From Clostridiales bacterium (GTDB taxonomy: Bacteria > Bacillota > Clostridia > Christensenellales > Borkfalkiaceae), in assembly GCA_023667345.1 (NCBI GenBank), contig JAMPAF010000004.1, positions 36,378 to 100,377 on the forward strand: a DNA stretch of 64,000 nt, written 5' to 3'. Each line of letters starts with the position of its first letter. Position 1 is the stretch's first letter. The notes below the pieces were generated by a model, which saw only the letters and a program-made list of their open reading frames with translations, did not search any database and was not told where the DNA came from. Below, piece after piece: positions 51,603 through 60,116 of this stretch. A program made the translations under genes and the position numbers.

Positions 51603-52481
51603 CTAATTGCTCATTGCCTTGAAAAAACCGCTGCAACCGCAAGGGAGCACTATCCCCTCGTCCGTGGGAAGCCCGACCTCGTACGCGTCGACGTCGCCCG
51701 ACCGCCCCTTTAACGAAAGCGTTAAAATGTTCTTTATAACCGTGGGTTGCAAGCCCGTGGTGTAGCTGTTTATGAGCACGAACAGAGGGTCGTCGGCAAG
51801 CACCTCCGTGCACAGAGTTACAAAGTCGCAGAGGTTGTCCTCTATCTTCCATGTCTCGCCGTTGGGTCCTCTGCCGTAGCTCGGCGGGTCCATTATTATT
51901 GCGTCATACTTATTCCCGCGCCGTATCTCGCGCTTTACGAATTTCGCGCAGTCGTCGATAATGTAGCGGATACCGCTGTCGATACCCGAAAGACGGGCAT
52001 TTTCGCCCGCACGCTCCACCATGCCCTTAGCCGCGTCGACGTGCACGACCTCCGCGCCCGACTTGGCGCACGCAACCGTCGCGCCGCCGGTGTAGGCGAA
52101 AAGATTTAAGACCTTGACGGGCTTTTCGGGATTTTTCGCTTTCGCGCCCTCGATTACGGCGCGCATCATATCCCAGTTGACCGCCTGCTCGGGGAACAGC
52201 CCCGTGTGCTTAAACCCCATCGGCTTTACGGTAAAGGTTAAGTCTTTATAGCCGACGTTCCACTGCGCGGGGAAGCTCTTTCTGACCTGCCAGCCCCCGC
52301 CGCCCTTTTCGCTGCGGCGGTAGACCGCGTTTATATCGGGGCGGGAATACAAATCGCTCTGCGCGTGCCAAATGACCTGAGGGTCGGGGCGGAGCAACGT
52401 CACGTTCGCCCAGCGTTCGAGCTTCATTCCGTCGCCCGTGGCTATTATGCGGTAGTCATTCCAACAATCAGCTATCCTCAT
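51603..52481 (-). CDS. Class I SAM-dependent methyltransferase, RlmI/RlmK-like
   Basis: The 292-residue protein has the Rossmann-fold methyltransferase core: VLNLFAYTGGATVACAKSGAEVVHVDA (about 124-150), the acidic D at the end of beta-2, IIDDCAKFV and the catalytic loop DPPSYGRGP. This fits the rRNA m5C/m2G large-subunit group (PF10672-like). It has no PUA domain. The mRNA appears leaderless, with TATAAT eight nt before the ATG. It lies alone between repeats and the phage cassette terminator. Confidence 0.85.
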   Translation of the reverse strand: MRIADCWNDYRIIATGDGMKLERWANVTLLRPDPQVIWHAQSDLYSRPDINAVYRRSEKGGGGWQVRKSFPAQWNVGYKDLTFTVKPMGFKHTGLFPEQAVNWDMMRAVIEGAKAKNPEKPVKVLNLFAYTGGATVACAKSGAEVVHVDAAKGMVERAGENARLSGIDSGIRYIIDDCAKFVKREIRRGNKYDAIIMDPPSYGRGPNGETWKIEDNLCDFVTLCTEVLADDPLFVLINSYTTGLQPTVIKNILTLSLKGRSGDVDAYEVGLPTDEGIVLPCGCSGFFKAMSN

Positions 52482-52489
52482 ACACAGTG

Positions 52490-52519
52490 ATTATAAAATA
52501 AAGTTAAAAAAATGTAAAG
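52490..52519 (-). promoter_or_regulatory. Methyltransferase promoter, predicts leaderless mRNA
   Basis: Minus strand TTTACA (52514-52519), 18-bp spacer, TATAAT (52490-52495), ATG at 52481. Confidence 0.65.
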
Positions 52520-52525
52520 CAAAAG

Positions 52526-52549
52526 CGGGCGGCAAAATAGCCGCCCGCC
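52526..52549 (-). terminator. Terminator of the phage cassette
   Basis: GCGGGCGGC/GCCGCCCGC with loop AAAATA and a T-rich tail, eight bp past the last cassette gene. It separates the cassette from the methyltransferase. Confidence 0.75.
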
Positions 52550-52556
52550 GCGATAA

Positions 52557-53060
52557 TTATGTGTTGTAAGTGAACTGTATGAGATAATTGAAGAGCGTGT
52601 TGTAGTAAGTGCCGAGGTACTTGCGCGCAACCTCGTCCTCGCGCAGAACGGCAATTCTCTCGTTCGGGTCCTCGATGGTGAAATAATAGTCGCGTACGTG
52701 GACGTACCTCTCGATATACGACAGCTCGTAGTCGACGAGGTAGGCGGAATTCTCGGTGCCGCTGCCGCCCGTCTCGCCGCCTGCGGTGGGTTCGCCTAAC
52801 GACATGTTGAACAGGAGCTGTTCCCTTATGATTTCCACCTGATACTCGTACTCCGCGGTCAGCTCCGCGACGATATCCGTAAACAGTGAAGAATTTTCCA
52901 TTCCGTTGGAATACAACAGCCGCTTCTGCTCGGCAATCTCGCTTTGAAGCTTGTGATATAGCTCGTCCTTTTTCTGCTGTGCCGTGCGCAGAAGTTTCAG
53001 TCTCACCGTTTCGAGGTCTTTAACCTCGGCTTCGGAAATCTCGATAATATCGAAAGTCAT
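52557..53060 (-). CDS. Helical phage-cassette protein, position of a needle/plug
   Basis: This 167-residue protein is the last gene of the phage cassette. Its first 90 residues form long heptad-like helices (DLETVRLKLLRTAQQKKDELYHKLQSEIAEQKRLLY...AELTAEYEYQVEIIREQLLF), then a glycine-rich break and a tyrosine-rich helical end. P22 has its coiled-coil needle gene (gp26) at this position. No sequence match is claimed. It overlaps the previous gene as ATGA, with GGAGGTGG ahead. Confidence 0.55.
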   Translation of the reverse strand: MTFDIIEISEAEVKDLETVRLKLLRTAQQKKDELYHKLQSEIAEQKRLLYSNGMENSSLFTDIVAELTAEYEYQVEIIREQLLFNMSLGEPTAGGETGGSGTENSAYLVDYELSYIERYVHVRDYYFTIEDPNERIAVLREDEVARKYLGTYYNTLFNYLIQFTYNT

Positions 53061-54337
53061 TCAACCACCTCCCATTCCGCGGTGAGCCCCGTCACCGAGC
53101 CGTTGCCCGTCACCTTAAAGGTAAAGCTGTGCCCGACCTCGGCGAAGCTGTATTTGCCCGCGCCGGAAACTTCGAGCTTGCGCCCGTCGCAGTCGACCTC
53201 GACCTTGAATTTTCCGCTTCCCTCCGCGGTGAGGCTCTTTAAAGTGCGCACCTTGCCGACGCCGCAGACGAAGGGTTTTGACAGCCATACGCGGGCGGGG
53301 TCGTCCACCGTAAAGAGGAGCGTGAACACGTAGTTGCCGTTAAAGCAGAAGGGCTCGTCGCCGATGAAAAACGGACAGCGGCACCCCTTTGCGTACGGAC
53401 TGCACGCGCCCATCGCGGTGTCGTAAACGAAGAGGTAATTGGTTCCGTCCTTCGTCGCGGTGTAATGGATATACCTTTCGTCAAATACATAAGGGGTACT
53501 CAGCTCATACCCGCGCATAATCTCATCGAAAGGCTTTTCGGTAACCGAGCTTCCGTCGAAAACGTACATGCCGTTTTTGGTATAAATCCACAGCAGACCC
53601 CCGCATATTACCGAAGTATCGGGCACGACGCGGGGAATACGGAACCTGTCGCAGACCTCGGTGCGCATATGGCGGGCGTCGCCCAGAACGCTTAAAACCG
53701 TTATGCCGTACTCGCGCACGATTACGATTTTTTCGCCGAGAACGAACAGATTCAACAGCTTGCCGAGGGCGGCATTGAACTTGACGTAGCCCGCGTTGTC
53801 AACGCCTGTCGTCCAGTCGGAAAAGGTATAGCCCGACCACCTTAAAATGTAACCGTCCGTCGCATCGATGCCGAAAATTCTGCCGCAGTGCAGAACCGTA
53901 TCCGTAACCTTGTTCGACGAAAAATTAGCGCGCTTTACGGTAGAATTTACGGCAATGTTGATAGCCGTACTCCCGCCTATCACCGAATAATAGTTGTTGC
54001 CCTCGCTCACGTAGCAGTGCACGCGCGGATAGCTGCCGGAGGTCACCGAGCCGTAACTTACGGTCGAGGTCCGACTAATCGTATCCCAGCCGTACAGCGA
54101 GCCCGTGCCCGACATTAAAATCACGCGGTCACAAAAAGGCGCGTACTCGACGCGCACGAGGTTTGCGCACGTTATACTCGGCGACAGCCTTTTAAAGTAC
54201 GGCAACGGCGCAATTCCGTTTATTTCCCGTTTATACCCGTACCGTTCTGCGCAAAAGTCGTCGTTTCCGCCTATAATCACCGTCTTTTCGGTCTTTGATT
54301 TAAACGTTCGGGGCGTTTTAAATGAGTGTCTGTGCAT
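53057..54337 (-). CDS. Beta-rich phage-cassette protein, position of P22 gp10 hub
   Basis: The 426-residue protein has regular beta repeats (for example VILMSGTGSLYGWDT, VHCYVSEGNNYYSVIGG, LLWIYTKNGMYVFDGSSV), giving a propeller-like pattern. In P22 the gene after gp4 codes for gp10 (472 residues), a neck/tail-hub protein. The similar position and size suggest a corresponding role. The ATG at 54337 has AAGGGGGC in front; the longer frame begins with TTG. Confidence 0.55.
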   Translation of the reverse strand: MHRHSFKTPRTFKSKTEKTVIIGGNDDFCAERYGYKREINGIAPLPYFKRLSPSITCANLVRVEYAPFCDRVILMSGTGSLYGWDTISRTSTVSYGSVTSGSYPRVHCYVSEGNNYYSVIGGSTAINIAVNSTVKRANFSSNKVTDTVLHCGRIFGIDATDGYILRWSGYTFSDWTTGVDNAGYVKFNAALGKLLNLFVLGEKIVIVREYGITVLSVLGDARHMRTEVCDRFRIPRVVPDTSVICGGLLWIYTKNGMYVFDGSSVTEKPFDEIMRGYELSTPYVFDERYIHYTATKDGTNYLFVYDTAMGACSPYAKGCRCPFFIGDEPFCFNGNYVFTLLFTVDDPARVWLSKPFVCGVGKVRTLKSLTAEGSGKFKVEVDCDGRKLEVSGAGKYSFAEVGHSFTFKVTGNGSVTGLTAEWEVVE

Positions 54338-54348
54338 AAGCCGCCCCC

Positions 54349-54906
54349 TTAAATCCAACGCCTCGGCGGTATTCTTTCCTTAACGCTGCTGCGCGAGAGC
54401 AGCATTTCGATTTCAGCGCGGTATCTTCCTTCCCACACGTTGTATGCCTCGCTGTCGCCCGCAACCAAAAAGTATTCCGCCGCCATGCCGTATTCCACAA
54501 GCCGCGGGCTTACGGCAAAAACGGGATAGAAAAACTCGTCGTTTTCGCCGAGCACAGGCGGCAGATATTCGTAGTAAACGGTGATTTTTTTACAGCCCGT
54601 ATGCAAATAGTCGGGGTATATGTGCCACTCAACCGCATTTTCGCCGTCGGTTACGCGCTTAATTTTAACGGGCGCTTTTAAAAAGTCCGCAAAGGCGTAA
54701 ACACCGTTTTCCGAGTACATTTCCTCCTCGGTATCCAGCGGAAAGTAACCGCGCGCCAGCTCGTCCAAAACCGCGTTGAGGTAGGTTAGCAGTGCGCGTT
54801 TTAAGCGCACTGCCTCGTCGGTTTCGCTGTCGTCCTCCATGCTGTCAGCCGCCGCCGCTCTACCCGTAAGGCGCATTGTTTCGCAAATAATATCTATAAC
54901 TTTCAT
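54349..54906 (-). CDS. Head-tail adaptor, P22 gp4-like
   Basis: This 185-residue protein starts MKVIDIICETMRLTGR and continues with long helices (VRLKRALLTYLNAVLDELARGYFPLD), a beta region and a last helical part (PRLVEYGMAAEYFLVAGDSEAYNVWEGRYRAEIEML). The helix-loop-helix layout and the position after the coat gene match adaptors that bind the portal. GAGGAGG precedes the ATG. Confidence 0.65.
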   Translation of the reverse strand: MKVIDIICETMRLTGRAAAADSMEDDSETDEAVRLKRALLTYLNAVLDELARGYFPLDTEEEMYSENGVYAFADFLKAPVKIKRVTDGENAVEWHIYPDYLHTGCKKITVYYEYLPPVLGENDEFFYPVFAVSPRLVEYGMAAEYFLVAGDSEAYNVWEGRYRAEIEMLLSRSSVKERIPPRRWI

Positions 54907-54922
54907 TGCGCCTCCTCAAAGA

Positions 54923-56065
54923 TTAATTGGCTTTGTCGAGCACTATCGCGCCCTGACCGCAGGGCTTTTTGCACACGAGTTCGGCGTACTTTACAAGCGT
55001 TGCCGAATACGCCGCCTTGCCCGCGACCTGCTTTAAAATTCTGCCTCCCTCGTCCTCGAGCCACGCCCAGTCGCAAAGCTGATTTAACACGAAGTCGGCG
55101 GTGTTCACGAAATAAATTCTGTCGTCGGGGCAGAACTTATCTGCGTAAACGGGCACGTCGTTTATAACGATGCTCGAATAGCCCGCCGCGATTTCCGCGG
55201 TGTTCACAATCCTTCTCGAAGGGCTCATAAGCGCGGCTATCTGCTTTCTCACTCTGTGCGAGCAGAGTATCATATTCACCTTGCCGTCCGCGCTCTCCTC
55301 TATCGCGTCGATTACGTCCACAATGTCGCTCTCGGTCAAAGACGAACCGGATATGTGCTTTATGTACGGCTGAAAATAGCTCTCGTCGCTCTTGTTGTAG
55401 CCGTAGAGCGTCGCGCCGTCGAATATGCCCGAAAGCCCGATAATCTCGTTGCCTTCCGCACCTGCAATGCAAATCTTTTCGCCGCCCGAAAAGCTGTCGG
55501 ATATGACGTTTTCGAAGCTCAACTCCCCGCTTTCGGTATTCACGCCGGCAATGACGTTTTCGCCCGTTCCCACTTTAACCTTTAAGCCCTTGAAGTAGCT
55601 TTTGGCGTTGTTGACGGCAAGCACCTTTGTCGACTTTTTGGAGACGACGGTGCATAAAAGTCCGTTGCCGTCGCCGTAGAGCATACGCGCGAAGTTGGCT
55701 TTCGCACCCGCGACAAGCCCCTCCATTTCGGCGTTTAAAAGATTTACGAACGCGCCCGCGGAATTTTCGGAAGCGCGCATAGCCTTGTCCGAAATTTCAA
55801 TCGTGCCGTAAATGTTTTTTAAAGGCAGCGTTACGCCGAAGTAACGGTTGGAGCGGGGAGCGGGCAGTTCGCCGTCCTCCGCGCCCGCAACCACGCCCGC
55901 CATGCCGCCCTTGGCGATTGCAAGTTTTACGTCCTTGCCGAAAACGTTTTCGCCCGTCTTTTCGATGGCGTTGAAGAAGGGCGAAACCTCACCCGAAAGT
56001 TGTGCGTTTACCGCGTCGAGATAGTAGTCTTTTAAAGCCGCGTCGGCGTTTGTAATAGTAATCAA
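54923..56065 (-). CDS. Major capsid protein, HK97-fold-like
   Basis: The 380-residue protein opens with helices (DAALKDYYLDAVNAQLS), then YFGVTLPLKNIYGTIEISDKAMRASENSAGAFVNLLNAEMEGLV (the spine-helix region) and a P-domain beta region. It lies after a scaffold-like gene and before the adaptor. The start is a TTG at 56065 with a very strong AAGGAGG eight nt upstream. P22 coat is 430 residues, so an additional telokin-like domain may be missing. Confidence 0.8.
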   Translation of the reverse strand: MITITNADAALKDYYLDAVNAQLSGEVSPFFNAIEKTGENVFGKDVKLAIAKGGMAGVVAGAEDGELPAPRSNRYFGVTLPLKNIYGTIEISDKAMRASENSAGAFVNLLNAEMEGLVAGAKANFARMLYGDGNGLLCTVVSKKSTKVLAVNNAKSYFKGLKVKVGTGENVIAGVNTESGELSFENVISDSFSGGEKICIAGAEGNEIIGLSGIFDGATLYGYNKSDESYFQPYIKHISGSSLTESDIVDVIDAIEESADGKVNMILCSHRVRKQIAALMSPSRRIVNTAEIAAGYSSIVINDVPVYADKFCPDDRIYFVNTADFVLNQLCDWAWLEDEGGRILKQVAGKAAYSATLVKYAELVCKKPCGQGAIVLDKAN

Positions 56066-56524
56066 TTAATTTTCCTCCTTGTCTGAAAAAAGTTTACCCG
56101 CAAGCGCGCCCGCCTCCTTTAAAGTGGACGGAGTGCGCCGCTGCGTTGCGACCGCGCCGCCGCCCGTCACGAACGGCACGCCGCGTTTTGAGAACACGCC
56201 GTTTAAGTACTCCTCTATAACGGCGTTTTTAACCTCGTCGCCGAGCGAAGATAAACTTACCCCCGCCCCGCTTTCCTTTTCGCCTTCCTGCGAGGGAACT
56301 TCCGCGTTTTCCGCACTTATCTTAGCGGGCGCTTCCGTATCCTTTTTCGCTTCAAGCTCTTTCAGCCGCTGACTGCGTCGGGTGAATTCGGCTTCCAGTG
56401 CCTGATAGGCGTCCATAAGGGCCTTTACGTCCTTAAACTTGCCCAGTTCCGCCGCAGCATTCTCCCTCTCCGCCTCCGCGGTGTCTGCCGTAACCGGCTC
56501 ATTTCGTAATTGGTTATCCTTCAT
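56066..56524 (-). CDS. Scaffold-like phage protein
   Basis: This 152-residue protein is acidic and helical (EAERENAAAELGKFKDVKALMDAYQALEAEFTRRSQRLKELEAKKD), then disordered and charged, ending in a small basic helical region. Its location between portal and coat, its size and its composition fit a scaffolding protein. A GGAGGT site precedes the ATG. Similarity to any named scaffold cannot be judged by eye. Confidence 0.6.
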   Translation of the reverse strand: MKDNQLRNEPVTADTAEAERENAAAELGKFKDVKALMDAYQALEAEFTRRSQRLKELEAKKDTEAPAKISAENAEVPSQEGEKESGAGVSLSSLGDEVKNAVIEEYLNGVFSKRGVPFVTGGGAVATQRRTPSTLKEAGALAGKLFSDKEEN

Positions 56525-58373
56525 TTTTTACCTCCGAAGTTTTATTTTTATGTTGGTCTAAATGTGCGCATATGCGCTCTTCCTGTTCGGGTGTCAGCTT
56601 TTCGGTCAAAAGAAAAGCCGTGTGCTCCTCGATATGCACCGCGTGGTCGTCGTAGCCGTGCACCTCCGCGCTCCGCCCGTTTTTGAGTGCGTCGTTCTCC
56701 TCGGCGCAACGCTGTCTGTGGAGCTCGTCCAAATCGCGCCCGCCCGTGTAGCCGTTGTAGCCGAGCGACTTTAAAAGCCGCCCCTTTACGTTCTGGCTTA
56801 TTCTGCCGTTCCCGTCCGAAAACAGCCCCTTGTCTATCATGTCGTAGATGACCGCTCTGCGCCGCGCGGGCGTCATGTTTATGTCGCTGTCCGCTTCCAA
56901 CACGACGTCGTCGCCCGTAATGTCGCTGCCCTTGAAGCTTATGCACGAGAGTGCGTCGTTGCCGCCCGCAAATTTGATGAGGCGCACGTTCGACGCGAAC
57001 TGACGGTACAGCCTGAGCATCATTCTGCCCACGCATTTTAATGCGGAGCGTATCTGCTCGTAGCAGACGTTGAGCCTCGCCTCGTCCTGCTCGATAATAA
57101 GCTGCAGACCCGTCGCCGAGGTGACCGCGGTGAACGCGTTGCCCTCCTGCGTGATGTCCGTCGTGCCCGAAATTTTGTAAAACTCGCTCTCGAGCCTCTC
57201 CTCTTCCTGCATGAATTCGGAAGGCACGCTGCCGAGCGTGAGCATTTCGGGCGGGGTTGCGCCCTGTCTGTACACGATTACCTTGCCGGGGGCGAGCCCG
57301 TCCTCGACGAGCTCGTCGGTATCCACCGAGCCCTCTTCCACGGCGACGGTGCCCATCGAAATGCGGTTTAAAAATTCGTGCTTGCGGTTTTTTACGGCGT
57401 TGTACGCACGCTGTACGGGGATAAGCCTTTCCACCACGCACGAGCCGAAAAACGAGCCCGCGACGGGCGTTGAATACTGCACCGCAAAGGGGTATGTTCG
57501 CGTGCCGCCGTCGCCGTTTATAAAGGGCAGTTCGCCGTCGAACAGCAGTTTTCCGCCCGCCACTATCGTCAACCTTCCGTCGGGGAACGCCGAATTGGGG
57601 CGGGTATATCTTTCGATTACCACCTCGTACCCGTGCTTTACGGCGTTTATTTCCCTGCCGCTCAGCCCGCCGCCGTTCACCGAAATTCCCGCGCGGCTTT
57701 GGGCGTACTCGTCGATATCGCGCCCCTCCACACGCACCCCGTACGCCGTAAAAATATCGTCCGCGGGCACGGCTCTCGCGTGGATTATGCTCGGCTGGTT
57801 GTACAGATTTTCCTCGGAAAGCGAGTCGGGGTAAATTTCGAACGGCGAGACGACTGCCACCCTCACCTTGCCCTCTTTTACGCTCGCCCCGTCGAAAGTT
57901 TTACCTATCTCGTTGCCAGCGTAGCCGTCCCAGATAACCTTGTAAAACACCGTGCCGCACGTTTCCGACCACACGGTCGCTTTGGTGAGTGCGCCGTCGA
58001 TATCGCAGTCCTCGCACGCGGCGTTTAAAATTGCCGATGCGAGCTTTGCCGAGCGTCTGTCCTCGTCGTCCTCGCTCGCCGCCCTCACCGCAAGCCTCGG
58101 GCGAATGCCCGAAAGTCTGCAACAGCGCATGTCTATCGTGGGCGCGATGTAGTTAAAAACCCGCTTCTGCTGCCAGAAGTACCCGCCGCTTTCCCCCTCT
58201 ATCTCGCCGAGCGCGTTCACGTCGCAGTACTGGTTGCCGTTTACGAAGTTTACGTTTAATTGCCAGCCGCGCTCCGTGCGCCTGCGCTCTTCCTGCCGCC
58301 TTTTAAAGTCGGCGTACACCTCTTCGATAAGGGCCTCTTCTTCCCTTGCCTTTTTGTCGTTACTGTCAGTCAC
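56514..58373 (-). CDS. Phage portal protein, P22-like
   Basis: The 619-residue protein forms the DNA entry ring of a phage head. It starts with helices (EEALIEEVYADFKRRQEERRRTERGW), has QLNVNFVNGNQYCD, KKRVFNYIAPTIDMRCCRLSGIRP-like segments, a clip/stem region and an acidic C-terminus. Sequence and position recall P22 gp1 (725 residues) but it is shorter. The GTG start follows GGAGGGAAACT. It overlaps its neighbours by 8 and 11 bases. Confidence 0.8.
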   Translation of the reverse strand: MTDSNDKKAREEEALIEEVYADFKRRQEERRRTERGWQLNVNFVNGNQYCDVNALGEIEGESGGYFWQQKRVFNYIAPTIDMRCCRLSGIRPRLAVRAASEDDEDRRSAKLASAILNAACEDCDIDGALTKATVWSETCGTVFYKVIWDGYAGNEIGKTFDGASVKEGKVRVAVVSPFEIYPDSLSEENLYNQPSIIHARAVPADDIFTAYGVRVEGRDIDEYAQSRAGISVNGGGLSGREINAVKHGYEVVIERYTRPNSAFPDGRLTIVAGGKLLFDGELPFINGDGGTRTYPFAVQYSTPVAGSFFGSCVVERLIPVQRAYNAVKNRKHEFLNRISMGTVAVEEGSVDTDELVEDGLAPGKVIVYRQGATPPEMLTLGSVPSEFMQEEERLESEFYKISGTTDITQEGNAFTAVTSATGLQLIIEQDEARLNVCYEQIRSALKCVGRMMLRLYRQFASNVRLIKFAGGNDALSCISFKGSDITGDDVVLEADSDINMTPARRRAVIYDMIDKGLFSDGNGRISQNVKGRLLKSLGYNGYTGGRDLDELHRQRCAEENDALKNGRSAEVHGYDDHAVHIEEHTAFLLTEKLTPEQEERICAHLDQHKNKTSEVKNEG

Positions 58374-58626
58374 AGTTTCCCTCCTTTAACATCTTTATAA
58401 GATTTTCGCGCTCCGCGGCGAGTTCCTCGTCGGAAAGCCCCTCGCCCGCCTCGCTGTCGAGTAGCATTTTAACCGCCTTGATATCGGGCGGAATATCCCG
58501 CCTCGTCACCTTCTTTTTGACGAGCTTCAACTCCCCGTTATCCACGGCAAATTCCTCGATAATCTCGCTTGCGGACAGCCCCACCGCGCACTTTGTGAGC
58601 GCCTCTTTTACGTTGTCACGGTCCAC
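58366..58626 (-). CDS. Small phage-cassette protein, possible terminase small subunit
   Basis: This 86-residue protein starts with a helix (NVKEALTKCAVGLSASEIIEEF), then KLVKKKVTRRDIPPDIKAVKMLLDS and a short helical tail. The IPPDIKAVKMLL stretch resembles one often found near terminase small subunits. It sits between the large terminase and the portal. The start codon would be GTG with a tight ribosome site; this is uncertain. Confidence 0.55.
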   Translation of the reverse strand: MDRDNVKEALTKCAVGLSASEIIEEFAVDNGELKLVKKKVTRRDIPPDIKAVKMLLDSEAGEGLSDEELAAERENLIKMLKEGNCD

Positions 58627-60055
58627 CCCTTTTCTTCAACCTCCTTATTCTTCTCATTTTGTCGGCATAGACGGCATTTTCCTCCGCAGCCTTTTGGGCG
58701 GGGCGCGGGCGGGACATTATAAAATATCTCAGCTCGTCCATGCAGTGGTCGTCCACCTTTACGGGGCTGTCGCCGTCCGACCAGCGGTAGCGCGTAAACT
58801 CGTCAATCATATTTTTGCACGTGTCGAAAATATAGATATCGGGAAGTCCGTTGCCCCGCTTTAAGTATTCCTTAACGCGGCAAATACCCGCAAAAACGTC
58901 CTTGTTCACCTTCGAGTTTACGAGTATCCCCTTTTCGCAGAAAAGCTCTGCAACGCTCTTTGCCGAGGCGAGCGTGCGCTGGTTCGCCGCGCTGTCTATA
59001 AGCGCCGAAATTCTGCCCTTTGAATCGGTTTTCCACCCGATTCGTGCGGATATATCCTTTAACGAACGCGCATGAGCGTCGATATCCGCCCCCGCCGCGA
59101 AGTGCTCGGCAACCACGTAAACGTTGCCGTCCCAGTCGACCGCGTACCAGTGCGCCGACAGCGGATTATTTAAGCCGGGGTCTATCGAAATGTTCTCCTG
59201 CCACTCCTTTGGCACGGGGAAGGGCGGGATTACATGCACGCTTACATCGAACTCGGGATATACGAGCCCCGCCCCCTTCGAAAACTTTCCGTATTTTCTA
59301 CTGTCCAGCGTCGCCCCGTCGAGCGACTGCGACAAAAGTTTAATCTCGCTCTTCGGAAGATATGGGTTGTCCTCCCAGCTCATAAACTCGCACCACACCT
59401 GCGGGTTATTGCGACGGTTTAAATAAATTTCGTTATAGATAAACGTTTCGCCCTTCAAAGGGGTCATCGTGCCGAAAATGTCCCCCTTTTTATCCATAAC
59501 GCGCATTAAACACTCCTCGTAGATATCGCGCGGCGGCTCCTCGTCAATCCACACGAAATCGAGCGACGAGCCCTGAAATTTTTCCCTACCTTGGTCGCAG
59601 CTTTTAAATCCGAGCGTGGATATCCCGCCGAACACGTTTTTAATCTTTATCTGGTCGATAATGCCCGAGGCGGGCGCGTCCTTTCTTCCCGAAAGCATTG
59701 TGATATCGGCTATCCAGCTCTTTGGCAGATACTTTAAAATCTTGCTCTGTGCCACGTCGCGTTGAACCTGTTGGGAGAGCGATACCGCCCACCCGAACGC
59801 GTCAGGGCGGTTTTTGCGGTAGGGGTGAATCCCCCGCAACAGCCACACCGTCTCCACGGCTCCGCACTCGGTTTTCCCCGAGCGGTTGCCGCCGAATACC
59901 CAGCGTATCCGCTTTTTGCACTTGTGGAACGCAAGCTGTTTTTTGTGCTTTTTTCTGCCCGTGTTGTAGCTGTCGAGCGCCGCCGTATCCCTTTTGCGCC
60001 GTAAAAGCTCCTTGTCTATCTCGGTAATGCGGTTTAAAATTTCTTCTCTATTCAT
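58616..60055 (-). CDS. Phage terminase large subunit
   Basis: The DNA-packaging motor has Walker A GGNRSGKT (55-62), Walker B VWIDEE (168-173) and the nuclease Asp in SIDPGLNNP (about 292), with later LIDSAANQRT and DDHCMDELRYF. 479 residues from ATG 60055, which follows AAAAGG; a longer frame starts in the promoter of the divergent gene and is unlikely. All the catalytic residues are present. Confidence 0.9.
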   Translation of the reverse strand: MNREEILNRITEIDKELLRRKRDTAALDSYNTGRKKHKKQLAFHKCKKRIRWVFGGNRSGKTECGAVETVWLLRGIHPYRKNRPDAFGWAVSLSQQVQRDVAQSKILKYLPKSWIADITMLSGRKDAPASGIIDQIKIKNVFGGISTLGFKSCDQGREKFQGSSLDFVWIDEEPPRDIYEECLMRVMDKKGDIFGTMTPLKGETFIYNEIYLNRRNNPQVWCEFMSWEDNPYLPKSEIKLLSQSLDGATLDSRKYGKFSKGAGLVYPEFDVSVHVIPPFPVPKEWQENISIDPGLNNPLSAHWYAVDWDGNVYVVAEHFAAGADIDAHARSLKDISARIGWKTDSKGRISALIDSAANQRTLASAKSVAELFCEKGILVNSKVNKDVFAGICRVKEYLKRGNGLPDIYIFDTCKNMIDEFTRYRWSDGDSPVKVDDHCMDELRYFIMSRPRPAQKAAEENAVYADKMRRIRRLKKRGGP

Positions 60056-60079
60056 AGACCTTTTATGACAAAATACCCG

Positions 60080-60108
60080 TTGATTTTCTTTTCGCCGTAA
60101 GGTATAAT
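60080..60108 (+). promoter_or_regulatory. Promoter of the 60117 surface gene, predicts leaderless mRNA
   Basis: TTGATT (60080-60085), 17-bp spacer, TATAAT (60103-60108), ATG at 60117. It is head-to-head with the terminase gene. Confidence 0.65.
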
Positions 60109-60116
60109 TCATTATT

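Larger units (their letters stand above)
52557..60055 (-). mobile_element. Phage head-and-neck gene cassette, P22-like order, without other phage genes
   Basis: Eight genes run in one direction with short gaps or overlaps of a few bases: large terminase, small gene, portal, scaffold-like, major capsid, head-tail adaptor, beta-rich protein, helical protein. The order follows the podovirus P22 block from packaging to neck. No integrase, repressor, replication, tail fibre, ejection, lysis or attachment sites are seen, and no frameshift or gap interrupts any frame. The cassette contains none of the dispersed repeats and ends at a terminator. Confidence 0.7.

Noticed and set aside
52557-60055. A full prophage
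   Set aside because: No integrase, repressor, replication, tail or lysis gene, and no flanking direct repeats are seen within the window.
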